DNA of 14,830 nt from DASWHD01 sp036393335. Lineage in GTDB: Bacteria; CG2-30-53-67; CG2-30-70-394. The notes under the pieces are model-generated. The model ran no database searches. It saw only the letters and a list, made by a program, of their open reading frames with translations, and was not told the origin of the DNA. Both the position numbers and the translations under genes were made by a program. Location: positions 1 to 14,830 of the forward strand of contig DASWHD010000198.1 of NCBI GenBank assembly GCA_036393335.1, given 5' to 3'. Below, piece by piece: positions 14,098 to 14,830 of the stretch (its first letter is position 1; each line of letters begins with the position of its first letter).

Positions 14098-14830
14098 TTA
14101 GCCGCAGGCAGCGAGACGGCGCCGCACCACGAAGGTGAGCATCACGCCGAGGGCCAGTAGCCCGAGGGACGCCGGCTCCGGTACCGCCGTCCAGCGCAGC
14201 ACCAGATCGTTGCCGGTGCCACCCAGGCCCAGGTCGAAATGGCCCGATCCACCCGCATAGCCGCTGATCAGGGCACTCGTTAGGGTCGTCGTGCCGGAAC
14301 CAACGTTGTCGAGAATCGTCCAGGCGTGATCCCCCTGCCAGAACGCCTCGCCCGGGTCGGGAGTGGTGCCGTTCAGGAAGTCCAACCCCAGGACCCCGTC
14401 GAAGGCGACGTCCCCGCCGGTGACGAGGAGCTGATCGAAGGCGGATCCGGCGACCCCATCGCTGTCGTCCTGGAGGGCTGCGAGCTGCCACAGGTAGATG
14501 CCGCCGAGGTCGACGCCCTCCTCGAAGGTCAGCACGCCCGTGCTGTTGCCGGGCGCGACGCTGGCCGCCATGGCGATGGCGACCGCCTGGGCGACGGAGC
14601 CGGAGCCGGTCAGCGTGCCCCCCTGGAGGTCGACCTGTCCGGTGCCGGCGAGGAGGCCGTTGACCGTGGTCTCGCCTGCCGTCTGGGTGTACGTCCCGCT
14701 GACGCTCAGGGTGCTCCCGGTCCCGACCTCGACCCGACCGGCGTTGGTCAGGCCGCCGGTGCTAGTGAAGCTCCGGCCGCCCAGGACCCGGAAGGCACCG
14801 CCGGCCGCGTTGCTGGCGAGGCTGTTGATC
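14098..14830 (-). CDS. PEP-CTERM protein with beta-helical repeats, C-terminal part
   Basis: An open frame of 243 codons runs from the right window edge to a TAA at 14098 with no stop, so the true start lies outside the window. The visible N-terminal part is glycine/threonine/asparagine-rich. Short strand-turn phrases such as GGLTNAGRVEVGTGSTLSV, YTQTAGETTVNG and GQVDLQGGTLTGSG are typical of autotransporter-like beta-helix passenger repeats. The next section (about 100-210 of the visible part) includes a DQLLVTGGDVAFDGVLGLDF strand pair. The tail is a PEP-CTERM signal: VPEP, the hydrophobic LGLLALGVMLTFVV, then RRR. It is probably exported and sorted by exosortase. An internal ATG at 14571 exists, but the beta-helical repeats continue upstream of it, so it is not the start. 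Confidence 0.85.
   Translation of the reverse strand, partial: INSLASNAAGGAFRVLGGRSFTSTGGLTNAGRVEVGTGSTLSVSGTYTQTAGETTVNGLLAGTGQVDLQGGTLTGSGSVAQAVAIAMAASVAPGNSTGVLTFEEGVDLGGIYLWQLAALQDDSDGVAGSAFDQLLVTGGDVAFDGVLGLDFLNGTTPDPGEAFWQGDHAWTILDNVGSGTTTLTSALISGYAGGSGHFDLGLGGTGNDLVLRWTAVPEPASLGLLALGVMLTFVVRRRLAACG

Overview
This is a high-GC bacterial chromosome segment. Two proteins carry the PEP-CTERM sorting tail, which is made by Gram-negative bacteria with an exosortase. They sit beside a DUF1439 envelope protein, a DASS anion symporter, a UPF0324 transporter, and thiC and thiO. The intergenic spaces are full of short palindromic repeats. This mix suits an environmental gammaproteobacterium, perhaps Chromatiales/Ectothiorhodospiraceae-like. 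The lineage is inferred from gene content only; there is no rRNA or other marker here.

Layout. 1-1240: a lamin-tail-domain PEP-CTERM protein (minus), then a 448-bp spacer with nested palindromes. 1241-6257, all minus: thiC under a TPP riboswitch, a DUF559 endonuclease gene enclosed by GC-rich hairpin repeats, a DASS symporter, and a PolB-type 3'-5' exonuclease. 6320-7461 (plus): a palindrome, a DoxX-family membrane protein and an exported DUF1439 protein. 7466-7690: two 72-bp repeats whose ends match those around the DUF559 gene. 7728-9735 (minus): a hipBA-type toxin-antitoxin pair with an AT-rich control region, followed by a small conserved-looking protein with a GCEGGCP motif. 9736-10374: a mostly empty spacer with one repeat relic. 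10375-10587 (plus): a 70-residue cysteine-rich protein. 10668-12257 (minus): a long UPF0324 transporter. 12532-13692 (minus): glycine oxidase thiO. 13816-14064: two more copies of the GTAGGAGCC repeat seen at 1106. 14098 to the right edge (minus): the C-terminal part of a beta-helical PEP-CTERM protein.

Functional links. thiC makes the pyrimidine half of thiamine and thiO feeds the thiazole half, but they lie about 6.4 kb apart in different transcription units, and only thiC has a visible TPP riboswitch. Its leader has a full set of candidate control parts: a promoter directly upstream of the aptamer, and a hairpin that buries the Shine-Dalgarno and the A of the start codon.

The most interesting observation is that the DUF559 gene fills a space between two GC-rich hairpin arms. 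The same arms recur about 3.3 kb away around a roughly 30-bp core with no gene. This resembles an autonomous element and its miniature, non-autonomous relatives, but this is inference from sequence pattern only.
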